A program made the translations under genes and the position numbers. A stretch of 64,000 bases of DNA from Jannaschia sp. S6380. GTDB taxonomy: Bacteria > Pseudomonadota > Alphaproteobacteria > Rhodobacterales > Rhodobacteraceae. Below, piece by piece: positions 27,565-35,895 of the stretch. The notes beneath the pieces are model-generated. The model was not told the origin of the DNA. It made no database searches and saw only the letters and a program-made list of their open reading frames with translations. Position 1 is the stretch's first letter. Each line of letters begins with the position of its first letter. The stretch is from positions 1,798,001-1,862,000 of the forward strand of contig NZ_JALKAS010000001.1 in the NCBI RefSeq assembly GCF_023015695.1. Reading direction: 5' to 3'.

Positions 27565-27933
27565 TCATCCGACCGGATAGAAGAACTCCTCCCGCACGAT
27601 CTTGCCATCCTTGACCGTGTAGATGCCGATATCCTTCATCGGCTCCATCTCCCCGGTCTCGCGGTTCTTCATCTGCATGTCGAAGATGACGGCGAAGCGA
27701 TCGTCGCCGTGAGGCATCGGGTCGGAGACATCACTGGAAACCTCCTCGTACTGGCTGGCGAACCACTCATGCTTGCCGCGGATCCCCTCGATCCCCTTCG
27801 TCTCGCGCCCGTTGCCCATGTCGGCGGCCTCGACGCTCACTGCGTCGTCCGCATAGAGCCTCGAAAGGTTCTCCTGCTCGCGCCCTTCGCGGCATCCGGC
27901 CACCAGTTCGTTCGCGACCTGCATCATGTCCAT
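27565..27933 (-). CDS. SnoaL-like / NTF2-fold protein
   Basis: A 122-aa cytoplasmic protein with the cone-shaped NTF2-like fold: helical start (MDMMQVANELVAGCREG), LYADDAVSVEA, GKHEWFASQYEEV, then strands ending DGKIVREEFFYPVG. This matches SnoaL-like polyketide cyclase/ketosteroid isomerase relatives, many of which are uncharacterised. GGAGGG precedes the ATG at 27933 by 7 nt, fixing the start. The gene diverges from the SDR gene at 28040. No catalytic residue can be assigned. Confidence 0.8.
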   Translation of the reverse strand: MDMMQVANELVAGCREGREQENLSRLYADDAVSVEAADMGNGRETKGIEGIRGKHEWFASQYEEVSSDVSDPMPHGDDRFAVIFDMQMKNRETGEMEPMKDIGIYTVKDGKIVREEFFYPVG

Positions 27934-28039
27934 CCCATATCCCTCCGGTTGAATACTCAGACCATAGCACGGATTCCGCGACGGAAGGGTGACGCGGCGC
28001 ATCCGGCGGGGCAGTATCGCCGCAAATGCGGGAGGGATC

Positions 28040-28780
28040 ATGCGACTGAAGGGCAAGACGGCCATCGTGACCGGGGGCGCCTCGGGCTTCGGCCGGGGCA
28101 TCGTGGAAAAGTTCGCGGCCGAAGGGGCGACGGTGCTGGTCGCCGACAGGAACGGGGACGGCGCCGCCGATGTGGCCGATGCGGCGGGCGGAATCCATAC
28201 CCCGATGGACGTGGCGAAGGATGCCGACTGGCGTGCGCTGACGGCGCAGGCCATGGACGCATGGGGCCGGATCGACATCCTGGTGAACAACGCGGGCATC
28301 ACGCACCTGCCGATGCCGATGGAGGAAGTGACGGAGGAGGAGTTCGACCGCGTCCTGTCGGTCAACGCCAAATCCGTCTACCTGTCGGCCCGCCATGTCG
28401 TGCCGATGATGAAGGCCGCGGGGTCGGGCGCGATCCTGAACGTGGCGTCGACCGCGGGGGTCAGCCCGCGTCCGCGCCTGAACTGGTACAACGCGTCGAA
28501 GGGCTGGATGATCACGGCGACCAAGGCGATGGCGGTGGAGCTGGCGCCATCGGGCGTGCGGGTCAACGCGATCAACCCGGTCGCGGGGGACACGCCGCTC
28601 CTGGCCAGTTTCATGGGCGAGGATACGCCCGAGACGCGCGCGAAGTTCCTGTCGACGATCCCGATCGGACGCTTCTCCACGCCCGAGGACATGGGAAATG
28701 CCGCCTGTTTCCTGTGTTCGGACGAAGCGTCGATGATCACGGGCGTCGGATTGGAGGTCGATGGTGGGCGGTGCATCTGA
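28040..28780 (+). CDS. SDR family NAD(P)-dependent oxidoreductase
   Basis: A 246-aa classical short-chain dehydrogenase. The cofactor motif TGGASGFGRG is at 11-20, NNAG near residue 83, catalytic Tyr150 and Lys154 in WYNASKGW, and the C-terminus ends in TGVGLEVDGGRCI. GGAGGG lies 3 nt before the ATG at 28040. The cupin gene overlaps its last 20 bp. The C-terminal part resembles 3-oxoacyl reductase and glucose/sorbitol dehydrogenase-type SDRs, so the substrate is open. Confidence 0.93.
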   Translation: MRLKGKTAIVTGGASGFGRGIVEKFAAEGATVLVADRNGDGAADVADAAGGIHTPMDVAKDADWRALTAQAMDAWGRIDILVNNAGITHLPMPMEEVTEEEFDRVLSVNAKSVYLSARHVVPMMKAAGSGAILNVASTAGVSPRPRLNWYNASKGWMITATKAMAVELAPSGVRVNAINPVAGDTPLLASFMGEDTPETRAKFLSTIPIGRFSTPEDMGNAACFLCSDEASMITGVGLEVDGGRCI

Positions 28781-29138
28781 GGTGGTGGGAACGAAGGTCG
28801 ATCTGAACGAACGGCTCGCGGCGATCGCCGAACACTGGGCGCCGGAACGCGTGGCCACCTACAATGACAACGAGGTCATGGTCGTGAAGCTGCGCGGCGA
28901 GTTCCCGTTTCACATCCACGAGGACAGCGACGATTTCTTCCTGATCCTGAAAGGCGAGGTCCATATCGACATCGAGGGGGAGGTGACGCAGGTCTGCGGA
29001 CCGGGCCAGCTTTGCGTCATCCCCAGGGGCCGCCGCCACCGTCCACGCGCGCCGGAGGAGGCGGAGATCCTGCTGATCGAACCGCTGGGCCTGCGCGCGA
29101 CGAACGACGCCGACCGGACCCAGGCGCGCAGCACATGA
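28761..29138 (+). CDS. Cupin domain protein
   Basis: A 125-aa small cupin. The first cupin motif is FHIHEDSDDFFLILKGEV (about residues 50-67) and the second contains GPGQLCVIPRGRRHRPRA (about 80-97), giving a likely three-His/one-Glu type metal site although the first Glu appears as Asp. GGAGG lies 3-4 nt before the ATG at 28761, inside the SDR gene. It overlaps the next gene by ATGA. Probably a metal-binding isomerase, dioxygenase or sensor domain; the role is unknown. Confidence 0.85.
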   Translation: MVGGASEVVGTKVDLNERLAAIAEHWAPERVATYNDNEVMVVKLRGEFPFHIHEDSDDFFLILKGEVHIDIEGEVTQVCGPGQLCVIPRGRRHRPRAPEEAEILLIEPLGLRATNDADRTQARST

Positions 29139-29458
29139 GGCTGGCCGCGGATATCCACGTGCTGGCCGGACGCTTCGCTTCACAACAGCTGGCCTATGCC
29201 CATCTTCTGGACGCGGCCGAGGCGGGCGACCTTTCCCCCGATCTCGACCATATCGAGGTGATTGCCGCGCCCGGACGAACGCGCCTGTCGGCCTATTTCG
29301 ACGAGGACACGACTGCCGCGCTGATCACGGGTGCGGCGGGGGATACGTTGGTCCTGATCCTGCCGGGGGCATTGCTGACAGAGGCCTTCGCCGCGACGGC
29401 CCATCTGCGGGATCTGGGCCGGCACCCAGGCCATGTGAGCCGGGCGATGATCCCGTGA
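29135..29458 (+). CDS. Hypothetical protein
   Basis: A 107-aa protein I do not recognise. The N-terminal half reads as helices (RLAADIHVLAGRFASQQLAYAHLLDAAE region), and the second half has short beta-like strands around DTLVLILPGALL. No signal peptide or membrane span is certain. It is tied into the operon by ATGA overlap with the cupin gene and GTGA overlap with the P1 peptidase gene, so it is very likely translated. Confidence 0.6.
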   Translation: MRLAADIHVLAGRFASQQLAYAHLLDAAEAGDLSPDLDHIEVIAAPGRTRLSAYFDEDTTAALITGAAGDTLVLILPGALLTEAFAATAHLRDLGRHPGHVSRAMIP

Positions 29459-30429
29459 CCCCCGGCGCGCGCAACCTGATCACGGACGTGGCCGGCCTGC
29501 ATGTCGGCCACGCGCAGGACGTCCGCATCCGGTCGGGCGCCACCGTCCTGACCGGCGATCTGCCGTTCACGGCCGCCGTGCACGTCATGGGCGGCGCACC
29601 CGGCACACGCGAGACCGACCTGCTGGCGCCCGACAGGCTGGTGCAGGAGGTGGACGCCATCGTGCTGTCCGGCGGGTCGGCCTTCGGCCTCGACGCGGCG
29701 TCGGGCGTGGCCGATGGCCTGCGGGCGGCGGGGCGCGGCTTCGATGTCGGCGGCCAGCGGGTGCCGATCGTGCCGGGCGCGATCCTTTTCGACCTGCTGA
29801 ACGGGGGCGACAAGGGCTGGTCGTCCAACCCCTACGGCGCGCTTGGCCGCACCGCGCTGGCCGAGGCCGGACCGGATTTCGCGCTCGGATCCGTGGGCGC
29901 GGGGTTCGGCGCGACGGTGCTTGACCTGGCAGGCGGCCTCGGCTCGGCCTCCTGCGTGTTGGCGTCGGGCGTGACGGTGGGTGCCTTGGTCGCGGTGAAC
30001 GCCCTGGGGCGAGTTTGCGACGATGCCGGGCGGTTCCATGCCGCGCCGTTCGAGTACGAGGCCGAGTTCGGCGGCCGCGGTCATGCCAAGTTCGACCCGG
30101 AATGGGAGCCCTATGGCGACCGGGCGCCCGGACAATCGACCACGATCGCCATCGTCGCGACCGACGCGGCATTGACGCAGGCCGAGGCGACGCGGATGGC
30201 GATCGCGGCGCATGACGGCATGGCGCGTGCGATCGTCCCCAGCCATACGCCACTCGACGGCGACCTCGTCTTCGCGGCGGCGACCGGGCAAATTCCGCTG
30301 AAGGATCCGGTCTGGGACGGGCTGCGCCTGGGTCATGCGGCCGCGGCCTGCCTGTCCCGTGCCATCGCTCGCGGGGTTCGTGAGGCGTCGGGCGGCATCA
30401 AACCGTCCTGGCGCGACCGGCATGGCTGA
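29455..30429 (+). CDS. P1 family peptidase (DmpA/BapA-like, self-processing)
   Basis: A 324-aa N-terminal-nucleophile-type peptidase related to L-aminopeptidase D-Ala-esterase DmpA and beta-peptidyl aminopeptidases. LSGGSAFGLDAASGV (about residues 65-79) and the processing site region GQSTTIAIVATDA (Thr229/Thr230) are family hallmarks; cleavage before the nucleophile would release alpha and beta chains. The GTG start is set by the GTGA overlap at 29455. No signal peptide is visible, so it is probably cytoplasmic. The SDR, cupin, unknown and peptidase genes form one overlapping unit. Confidence 0.9.
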   Translation: MTPGARNLITDVAGLHVGHAQDVRIRSGATVLTGDLPFTAAVHVMGGAPGTRETDLLAPDRLVQEVDAIVLSGGSAFGLDAASGVADGLRAAGRGFDVGGQRVPIVPGAILFDLLNGGDKGWSSNPYGALGRTALAEAGPDFALGSVGAGFGATVLDLAGGLGSASCVLASGVTVGALVAVNALGRVCDDAGRFHAAPFEYEAEFGGRGHAKFDPEWEPYGDRAPGQSTTIAIVATDAALTQAEATRMAIAAHDGMARAIVPSHTPLDGDLVFAAATGQIPLKDPVWDGLRLGHAAAACLSRAIARGVREASGGIKPSWRDRHG

Positions 30430-30638
30430 CGTCCAAGCCGGATTCCGCCCATCGGTGGCCCGGCCTCGGGGTTTTCACGCAACCGTGCATTGAAATCGGG
30501 ACGTCACGCCCCACCTTAGGCCTAGGCGCGAACGAGGTTTCAGCCGCTCGCCCACCTGAAGACTGCCACGATCTTGGTCCTGGGCATTGCGCCATGCGGT
30601 GACCTGGACCGACGGGGCCGAAAATTTCTACGGCCCGC

Positions 30639-30670
30639 GAGGCGCGCTCGTTCCCCCCCGAGCGCGCCTC
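30639..30670 (-). terminator. Long hairpin directly after tadA
   Basis: Twelve bases (GAGGCGCGCTCG, 30639-30650) pair perfectly with 30659-30670 around an 8-nt C-rich loop, starting 3 nt past the tadA stop. No immediate U-tract is present (an ATTTT lies about 13 nt further), so it is a hairpin terminator of doubtful strength. The rest of 30430-30673 shows no gene. Confidence 0.6.
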
Positions 30671-30673
30671 GAT

Positions 30674-31126
30674 TCATGAACCTCCGCGCCTGTCCCGAAA
30701 GAAATCGCGCAGCAGTTCCGCGCAGGCTTCGGCGTCGATGCCATCATGGATTTCGGGTATGTGATGCGTCTGTGGATGCGTGAACACGCGCGCGCCATGA
30801 AGGACTCCGCCCGATTTCGGATCGCCTGCGCCGAAATGCAGTCGCGCGATGCGTGCGTGTGCGATGGCCTGCGCGCACATCGCACAGGGCTCCAGCGTCA
30901 CCCAGATCTCGCAATCCGTGATCCGCTCCCGCCCGAGGGTGGCGCAGGCGGCCCGGATCGCCAGCATTTCGGCATGGGCCGTCGGGTCCCGTACCTCGCG
31001 CGTGCGGTTTCCGGCGCGCGCGATAACCTCGCCACCCCGGGTCACGACGGCGCCCACCGGAACCTCGCCGCGCGCCGCGGCGGCGCGGGCCTCCGCCAGG
31101 GCCTCGGACATGAAGGATCGGAACAT
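30674..31126 (-). CDS. tadA: tRNA-specific adenosine deaminase
   Basis: A 150-aa zinc deaminase that converts A34 of tRNA-Arg(ACG) to inosine. The zinc site is HAEM (His51, Glu53) and PCAMC (Cys81, Cys84), and RGEVPVGAVV at 19-28 is typical of TadA. The ATG at 31126 gives the usual MFRSFMSEALAEA start; an in-frame ATG at 31111 is possible. Length is normal. It diverges from rluB. An essential housekeeping gene in most bacteria. Confidence 0.95.
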   Translation of the reverse strand: MFRSFMSEALAEARAAAARGEVPVGAVVTRGGEVIARAGNRTREVRDPTAHAEMLAIRAACATLGRERITDCEIWVTLEPCAMCAQAIAHARIARLHFGAGDPKSGGVLHGARVFTHPQTHHIPEIHDGIDAEACAELLRDFFRDRRGGS

Positions 31127-31201
31127 TTCGCAGGTGTGACGGTCGGGCGTCCGGCGCGCAAGCCGCTTCCCCCCTGCGCGCAGGCAGGCTAGATCGCGAC
31201 C

Positions 31202-32545
31202 ATGACCCAGAACCCCGACAGACCCGGCGACCGCATCGCCAAGGTGATCGCGCGCGCCGGCCTCGCCTCGCGCCGCGACGCCGAGACGATGGTCACCGAC
31301 CTGCGCGTCAAGGTGAACGGCAGGACCGTGTCCAACGTGGCGACGAACATCGTGCCCGGCGACCGCGTGACCGTCGACGGCCAGCCCCTGCCCCGGGCCG
31401 AGGGCGCGCGCCTCTGGCTCTATCACAAGCCCGCGGGCCTGGTGACGAGCGCGCGCGACGAGAAGGGTCGCGAGACGGTGTTCGACGCGCTGCCCGCCGA
31501 ACTGGGACGCGTGCTGTCGGTCGGGCGGCTCGACCTCAATTCCGAGGGCTTGCTGCTCCTGACCAACGACGGCGACCTGAAGCGTCAGTTGGAACTGCCT
31601 TCGACCGGGTGGTTGCGCCGCTACCGCGTGCGGGTGAACGGCACGCCCGCCGAAGGGCCGCTGGACCGGTTGCGCGGGGGGATCGAGGTGGAGGGCCCCG
31701 AAGGGCGCGAGGCGTTCGCGCCGATGCAGGTCACGCTGGACCGCCAGCAGGGTGCGAATGCTTGGTTGACCATCGGCCTGCGCGAGGGACGGAACCGCGA
31801 AATCCGCCGCGCGTTGGAGGCGGTCGAGCTTTACGTGAACCGCCTGATCCGCGTCAGCTACGGCCCGTTCCAGCTTGGCAACCTTGCGGCCGGCGCGGTG
31901 GAGGAGGTCAAGCCGCGTATCCTGCGCGAGCAACTGGGCGACACGTTCAAGGGCGAACTGGCCGAAAGCCGAAAGGGCGCAGAGATGGCGACGGACGACA
32001 AGGGCGACGGCAAGTCGGGGGGCAAGATGCCCCGAAAACCCCGGACGTCGGGCGACCGGCTGGTCGACAAGGGCCGGGGCAAGCCGCGCGGGGATGCGCC
32101 GAAGGGCGGCGCCCGCGGTCGCGCGGCGGACACCGCCGAGGGTCGCGCCGAACGGGCGGCCCGCCCGCACGGGCCCCGCACCGCGAAACCGCCGGTCACG
32201 CGGAACGACGGCGACGGCGGGCGCCCGGCAAGGTCCGGACCCGGCGGCGCGCGCAAGCCCGGTGACCGCAAGCCGTGGGCCAAGGAGGGCGACCGGCCCG
32301 CGCGGCCGGGGGGCGATCGCAAGCCCGGCGGCAAAGACGACGATGCCCGCCCCAAGCGCGAGGATCGGCGCCCCGGTGCGCAGGACCGCCCGAAGGAGAC
32401 CAAGGGCGAGCGGAATGCCCGCCTGCGCGCGGATACGTCGGTCAGCCTGCGCAAGGGTGGCCAGAAAGGGCGTGGATTGGCGAAGGCAAAGAAGCCGGCC
32501 TCGACCAAGCGGATGCGCAAACCCGGGGAGAGCGCGGAGGATTAG
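31202..32545 (+). CDS. rluB: 23S rRNA pseudouridine synthase (RluB-type) with long basic tail
   Basis: A 447-aa RsuA-family pseudouridine synthase. An S4 RNA-binding domain (about residues 10-60) is followed by the catalytic domain with the active Asp111 in GRLDLNSEGLL. The expected site is U2605 of 23S rRNA, by analogy with E. coli RluB. From about residue 255 to the end the protein is a low-complexity tail rich in Lys, Arg, Gly, Asp and Pro, nearly 190 residues, likely disordered and RNA-binding. The stop overlaps the ispZ/yciB stop on the other strand. Confidence 0.9.
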   Translation: MTQNPDRPGDRIAKVIARAGLASRRDAETMVTDLRVKVNGRTVSNVATNIVPGDRVTVDGQPLPRAEGARLWLYHKPAGLVTSARDEKGRETVFDALPAELGRVLSVGRLDLNSEGLLLLTNDGDLKRQLELPSTGWLRRYRVRVNGTPAEGPLDRLRGGIEVEGPEGREAFAPMQVTLDRQQGANAWLTIGLREGRNREIRRALEAVELYVNRLIRVSYGPFQLGNLAAGAVEEVKPRILREQLGDTFKGELAESRKGAEMATDDKGDGKSGGKMPRKPRTSGDRLVDKGRGKPRGDAPKGGARGRAADTAEGRAERAARPHGPRTAKPPVTRNDGDGGRPARSGPGGARKPGDRKPWAKEGDRPARPGGDRKPGGKDDDARPKREDRRPGAQDRPKETKGERNARLRADTSVSLRKGGQKGRGLAKAKKPASTKRMRKPGESAED

Positions 32546-33144
32546 TCTTCCGGCTTCTCGACCTGATACTTCTGCATCATCGCGACCTGGCTGAAGATGA
32601 ACAGGAACATCGCGATCGGGATGCCGAAGGTCCGCAGGTTGACCCAGGCGTCGGTGGACATGGTGCGCCAGACCACCTCGTTCGCCAGCGCCAGGGCGAC
32701 GAAGAACCATGCCATGCGCCAGGTCAGGATGCGCCAGCCTTCGGCGTTCAGCGGCACCGCCTCGGACAGGACGTAGGACAGAAGGCTGCGCCCCCGCCAC
32801 AGGCCCGCGAACAGGATCGCGGCGAAGAGCGAATAGATCATCGTCGGCTTCATCTTGAAGAACCGCTCATCGTTGAGCCAGATCGACAGCCCGCCGAACA
32901 CCGTGACCAGGACCGCCGTGACGACCTGCATCACGCTCAGCTTGCCGGTCAGCGCCCAGTGGATGGCGGTGGCGACCAGGATGACGGGGATGAACAGGGC
33001 GGTGGCGACGATGAAGCCGCTGTACTCCTCGCCGCGGAACGCGAAGGTGTCGTCGCGCAGCAGGACGTAGGTGACGAAGAAAAGGGCGACCGGCCCCAGT
33101 TCCAGCGTCATTTTCAGCCAGCCGGGTATCTTGCGTTCCGCCAT
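32542..33144 (-). CDS. Inner-membrane septation protein (YciB/IspZ)
   Basis: A 200-aa integral membrane protein with five to six hydrophobic segments, of the YciB/IspZ family, implicated in septum formation and envelope synthesis. ELGPVALFFVTYV near the N-terminus and NEVVWRTMSTDAWVNLRTFG near the C-terminus are conserved signatures. GGAGGT precedes the ATG at 33144. It lies 44 nt downstream of the DMT transporter gene on the same strand and is likely cotranscribed with it. Confidence 0.93.
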   Translation of the reverse strand: MAERKIPGWLKMTLELGPVALFFVTYVLLRDDTFAFRGEEYSGFIVATALFIPVILVATAIHWALTGKLSVMQVVTAVLVTVFGGLSIWLNDERFFKMKPTMIYSLFAAILFAGLWRGRSLLSYVLSEAVPLNAEGWRILTWRMAWFFVALALANEVVWRTMSTDAWVNLRTFGIPIAMFLFIFSQVAMMQKYQVEKPED

Positions 33145-33188
33145 CGGGCACCTCCGGCACGCTAGGTATGCGCGCGGGCGGTCCGGGT

Positions 33189-34088
33189 CTAGCCCCCGAA
33201 CTCGACGACGACGGCGCCCAGCGCGATCAGCGACATTAGGATCAGGCGGCGCGGACCCACCGCCTCCTTCAGCAGGACCCAGCCGATCAGCGCGGCGAAC
33301 ACCGTCGACGTCTCGCGCAGGATCGCCGCCTCGCCGACGCTATCGAGCCGGGTGGCCAGCATGATCGACCCGAACGACCCGAACGCGACGATCGCGCCGG
33401 TCAGGCCCAGCCGAACCAGCGATGCCTCGGGCCGGCGCCAGCGCCCGCGCAACGCCGCGATCAGCGGGAAATCCCAGGAGGTCAGCATGAAAAACCATGC
33501 CAGGAAGGTGAACGGATCGGCCATGGACCGGATGCCGAACGCGTTCCAGGTGGTGTAGACGGCGACCAGAAAGCCGGTCGCCACGGCCAGGCCCAGCGCG
33601 GGGGCCAACGTGGCGCGGTCGACGGTGATCTTGGCGAGGTTGTAGGCCGACAGGCCGAACAGGCCCGCGATCAGGATGGCCACGCCGGCCCATTGCGTGG
33701 CGGTGAACACCTCGCCGAAGATGATCCCTGCGCCCAGCACGGTGAAGAGCGGCCCCGTTCCGCGCACGACCGGATAGACGACGGTATAGGCGCCCCGCTG
33801 ATAGGTCGCGCCCTGCAACGCCTTGTAGACGAACTGGATCACCACCGTTCCGAGGAGCACCCACCAGAGCCCGGCCGGCGGCCAGGGAACCACGAACAGC
33901 GCGATCGGGGTCGAGATGGCGAAGATCGCGACGTCCATCGCGGTGCGCGACGTCCAGGGATCGTAGCGTCCGCCCTTCTGCAGCGCGCCGAACAGCGCAT
34001 GCAGGAAGGCCGCCGCCAGAGCCAGCGCCAGGGCGGCGTCATGACCGGCGGGCGTGCCCTCGATCGACAGGATCCAGTCGCTTAGCAT
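33189..34088 (-). CDS. DMT-superfamily transporter (EamA-like)
   Basis: A 299-aa membrane protein with about ten hydrophobic helices and two EamA-type halves. GGRYDPWTSR near the start and SVGEAAILRETSTVFAALIGW in the last part are typical of EamA permeases. I used the ATG at 34088; an upstream start at 34163 would add 25 polar residues. The substrate is unknown. The gene precedes ispZ/yciB. Confidence 0.87.
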   Translation of the reverse strand: MLSDWILSIEGTPAGHDAALALALAAAFLHALFGALQKGGRYDPWTSRTAMDVAIFAISTPIALFVVPWPPAGLWWVLLGTVVIQFVYKALQGATYQRGAYTVVYPVVRGTGPLFTVLGAGIIFGEVFTATQWAGVAILIAGLFGLSAYNLAKITVDRATLAPALGLAVATGFLVAVYTTWNAFGIRSMADPFTFLAWFFMLTSWDFPLIAALRGRWRRPEASLVRLGLTGAIVAFGSFGSIMLATRLDSVGEAAILRETSTVFAALIGWVLLKEAVGPRRLILMSLIALGAVVVEFGG

Positions 34089-34177
34089 TCGGGTGCGCGG
34101 GCCTGGCCGGATCCGGTCCGCGACGGAACGCAGGCGCGGCAAGGGCGTTTGTCGATGATCCACGGCGAAAGGAAGAC

Positions 34178-34687
34178 ATGCTCGGCACGATCTTCGAGGA
34201 CATGAGCGGCAGCTTCACGGTCATTTCGCCGGGCGTCTCGGCGGCCCGGTTGCTGCTTGCGGTGGTCCTGTGCGGCATCATCGGGTTCGAGCGGGAGCGC
34301 CGCGCCAAGCCCGCGGGCCTGCGCACGCACATGCTGGTTGGGATCGCGGCGTGCCTCTTCATCATCGTGGGGCAGGAACTGGGCAGCCTGAACTACGGCA
34401 CCCAGACCGATGTCCGCACCGACCCCCTGCGCCTGATCGAGGCGGTGACGGCGGGCGTGGCCTTCCTGGCCGCGGGGATCATCTTCACCGCCAAGGGCGA
34501 GGTTCGCAACATCACGACGGGTGCGTCGATGTGGCTGGCCGGGGCCGTTGGGCTTGCCTGCGGGGCGGGTCAGGGATTGCTGGCGGGCATGGCGACCATC
34601 ATCGTGGTCACGGTCATCGCCGTGCTGGGCGCGATCGAGCGCCGTTATGCGCCGAAGCACAACGAAGAACCCGAGGCGGGGGAGTAG
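34178..34687 (+). CDS. MgtC/SapB family membrane protein
   Basis: A 169-aa protein of the MgtC/SapB family with four hydrophobic helices. The diagnostic segment is GFERERRAKPAGLRTHMLVG (about residues 31-50), followed by a conserved ITTGASMWLAGAVGLACG region. AAAGGAAG precedes the ATG. MgtC proteins affect growth at low Mg2+ and inhibit ATP synthase in Salmonella; most relatives, including this one, lack the C-terminal domain of virulence MgtC and have no assigned role. It is on the plus strand between minus-strand genes. Confidence 0.9.
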   Translation: MLGTIFEDMSGSFTVISPGVSAARLLLAVVLCGIIGFERERRAKPAGLRTHMLVGIAACLFIIVGQELGSLNYGTQTDVRTDPLRLIEAVTAGVAFLAAGIIFTAKGEVRNITTGASMWLAGAVGLACGAGQGLLAGMATIIVVTVIAVLGAIERRYAPKHNEEPEAGE

Positions 34688-34694
34688 CGCCGCC

Positions 34695-35807
34695 TCATGC
34701 CTCCAGCCCGACCAGCGCGGCCGCGAACTCCTCGGGGTCGAAGGCGTCCAGATCGTCTATCTGCTCGCCCACGCCGATGGCATGGATCGGCAGCCCAAAA
34801 CGATCGGCCAGCGCGACCAGCACGCCGCCCTTTGCGGTGCCGTCCAGCTTGGTCATGACCAGGCCCGACACATCGGCCAGCTTGCGGAAAACGTCGACCT
34901 GGGTCAGCGCGTTCTGGCCGGTCGTTGCATCCAGGACCAACAGCGTATTGTGCGGCGCCGAAGGGTCCTTCTTGCGGATCACCCGGACGATCTTGGACAG
35001 CTCCTCCATCAGGTCGGCGCGGTTCTGCAGACGGCCTGCCGTGTCGATCAGCAAAAGATCGGCGCCGTCGGCTTCGGCCCGCGTCATCGCGTCGAACGCA
35101 AGGCTCGCCGGGTCGGAACCCTGCGGCGCCACCATTACCGGCACGCCGGCGCGGTCGCCCCAGACCTGCAGTTGTTCCACCGCGGCGGCGCGGAACGTGT
35201 CGCCGGCGGCGATCACCACCGACTTCCCCGCCGCGCGGAATTGGCTGGCCAGCTTGCCGATCGTGGTCGTTTTGCCCGATCCGTTGACGCCCACGACCAG
35301 AACCACCTGCGGCGTCCTGGGGAAGATCGGCATCGGACGGGCCACCGGCTCCATCACGCGGGCGATCTCGGTTGCCATCAGGCGCTTGATCTCCTCGGTC
35401 GAGAGGCGCCGGCCCATCCGACCCTCGGCCAGGTTCGCGGTCACGCGCAACGCGGTGTCGACACCCATGTCGGCGGCGATCAGCAATTCCTCGAGTTGCT
35501 CCAGCATCTCGTCATCCAGAACACGGCGCGGTGCGGACGGGGCCGCCCGACCCATGATCCGGCCCAGAAGGCCGGGTTTCTCCGCCGTGGGCGCGGCTGC
35601 CGGCACGGGGGTCGGTGCCTCGTCCAGCGGCGGGACGCGGGGGATGGGATCGACGGGGGGTGCGTCGACCCGGTCGGCGGGTCGGTCCTCCGGGGGATCG
35701 GCCGGGGCCGGCGCGTCGGCCCCCTCCTCGACGATGGCGTCGAGCCCCTTTTCCAGCTTGGAGGACGACCGCGTCAGACGGTCCTTGAGCTTGGTGAAGA
35801 ACGACAT
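34695..35807 (-). CDS. ftsY: Signal recognition particle receptor FtsY
   Basis: A 370-aa GTPase that docks SRP-ribosome complexes at the inner membrane. The first 90 residues are the acidic, Pro-rich A domain; the N domain covers about 95-165; the G domain has GVNGSGKT at 173-180, DTAGR near 255 and TKLDGTAKGG later. GGGGG lies just upstream of the ATG at 35807. It is single-copy and essential in most bacteria. Confidence 0.96.
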   Translation of the reverse strand: MSFFTKLKDRLTRSSSKLEKGLDAIVEEGADAPAPADPPEDRPADRVDAPPVDPIPRVPPLDEAPTPVPAAAPTAEKPGLLGRIMGRAAPSAPRRVLDDEMLEQLEELLIAADMGVDTALRVTANLAEGRMGRRLSTEEIKRLMATEIARVMEPVARPMPIFPRTPQVVLVVGVNGSGKTTTIGKLASQFRAAGKSVVIAAGDTFRAAAVEQLQVWGDRAGVPVMVAPQGSDPASLAFDAMTRAEADGADLLLIDTAGRLQNRADLMEELSKIVRVIRKKDPSAPHNTLLVLDATTGQNALTQVDVFRKLADVSGLVMTKLDGTAKGGVLVALADRFGLPIHAIGVGEQIDDLDAFDPEEFAAALVGLEA

Positions 35808-35895
35808 CGGCGCCCCCTTTCATCCCCCACCTAATATGACCGGCAGCGCGGCGAAAGGCCGGTTGACAGGACCGGACGGCGCGCGGACGGTTCGG

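Noticed and set aside
30438..30475. Weak inverted repeat GCCGG/CCGGC with GGGGTTTT after the P1 peptidase gene
   Set aside because: The arms are 5 bp with a long loop, so I do not call a terminator although the TTTT is suggestive.
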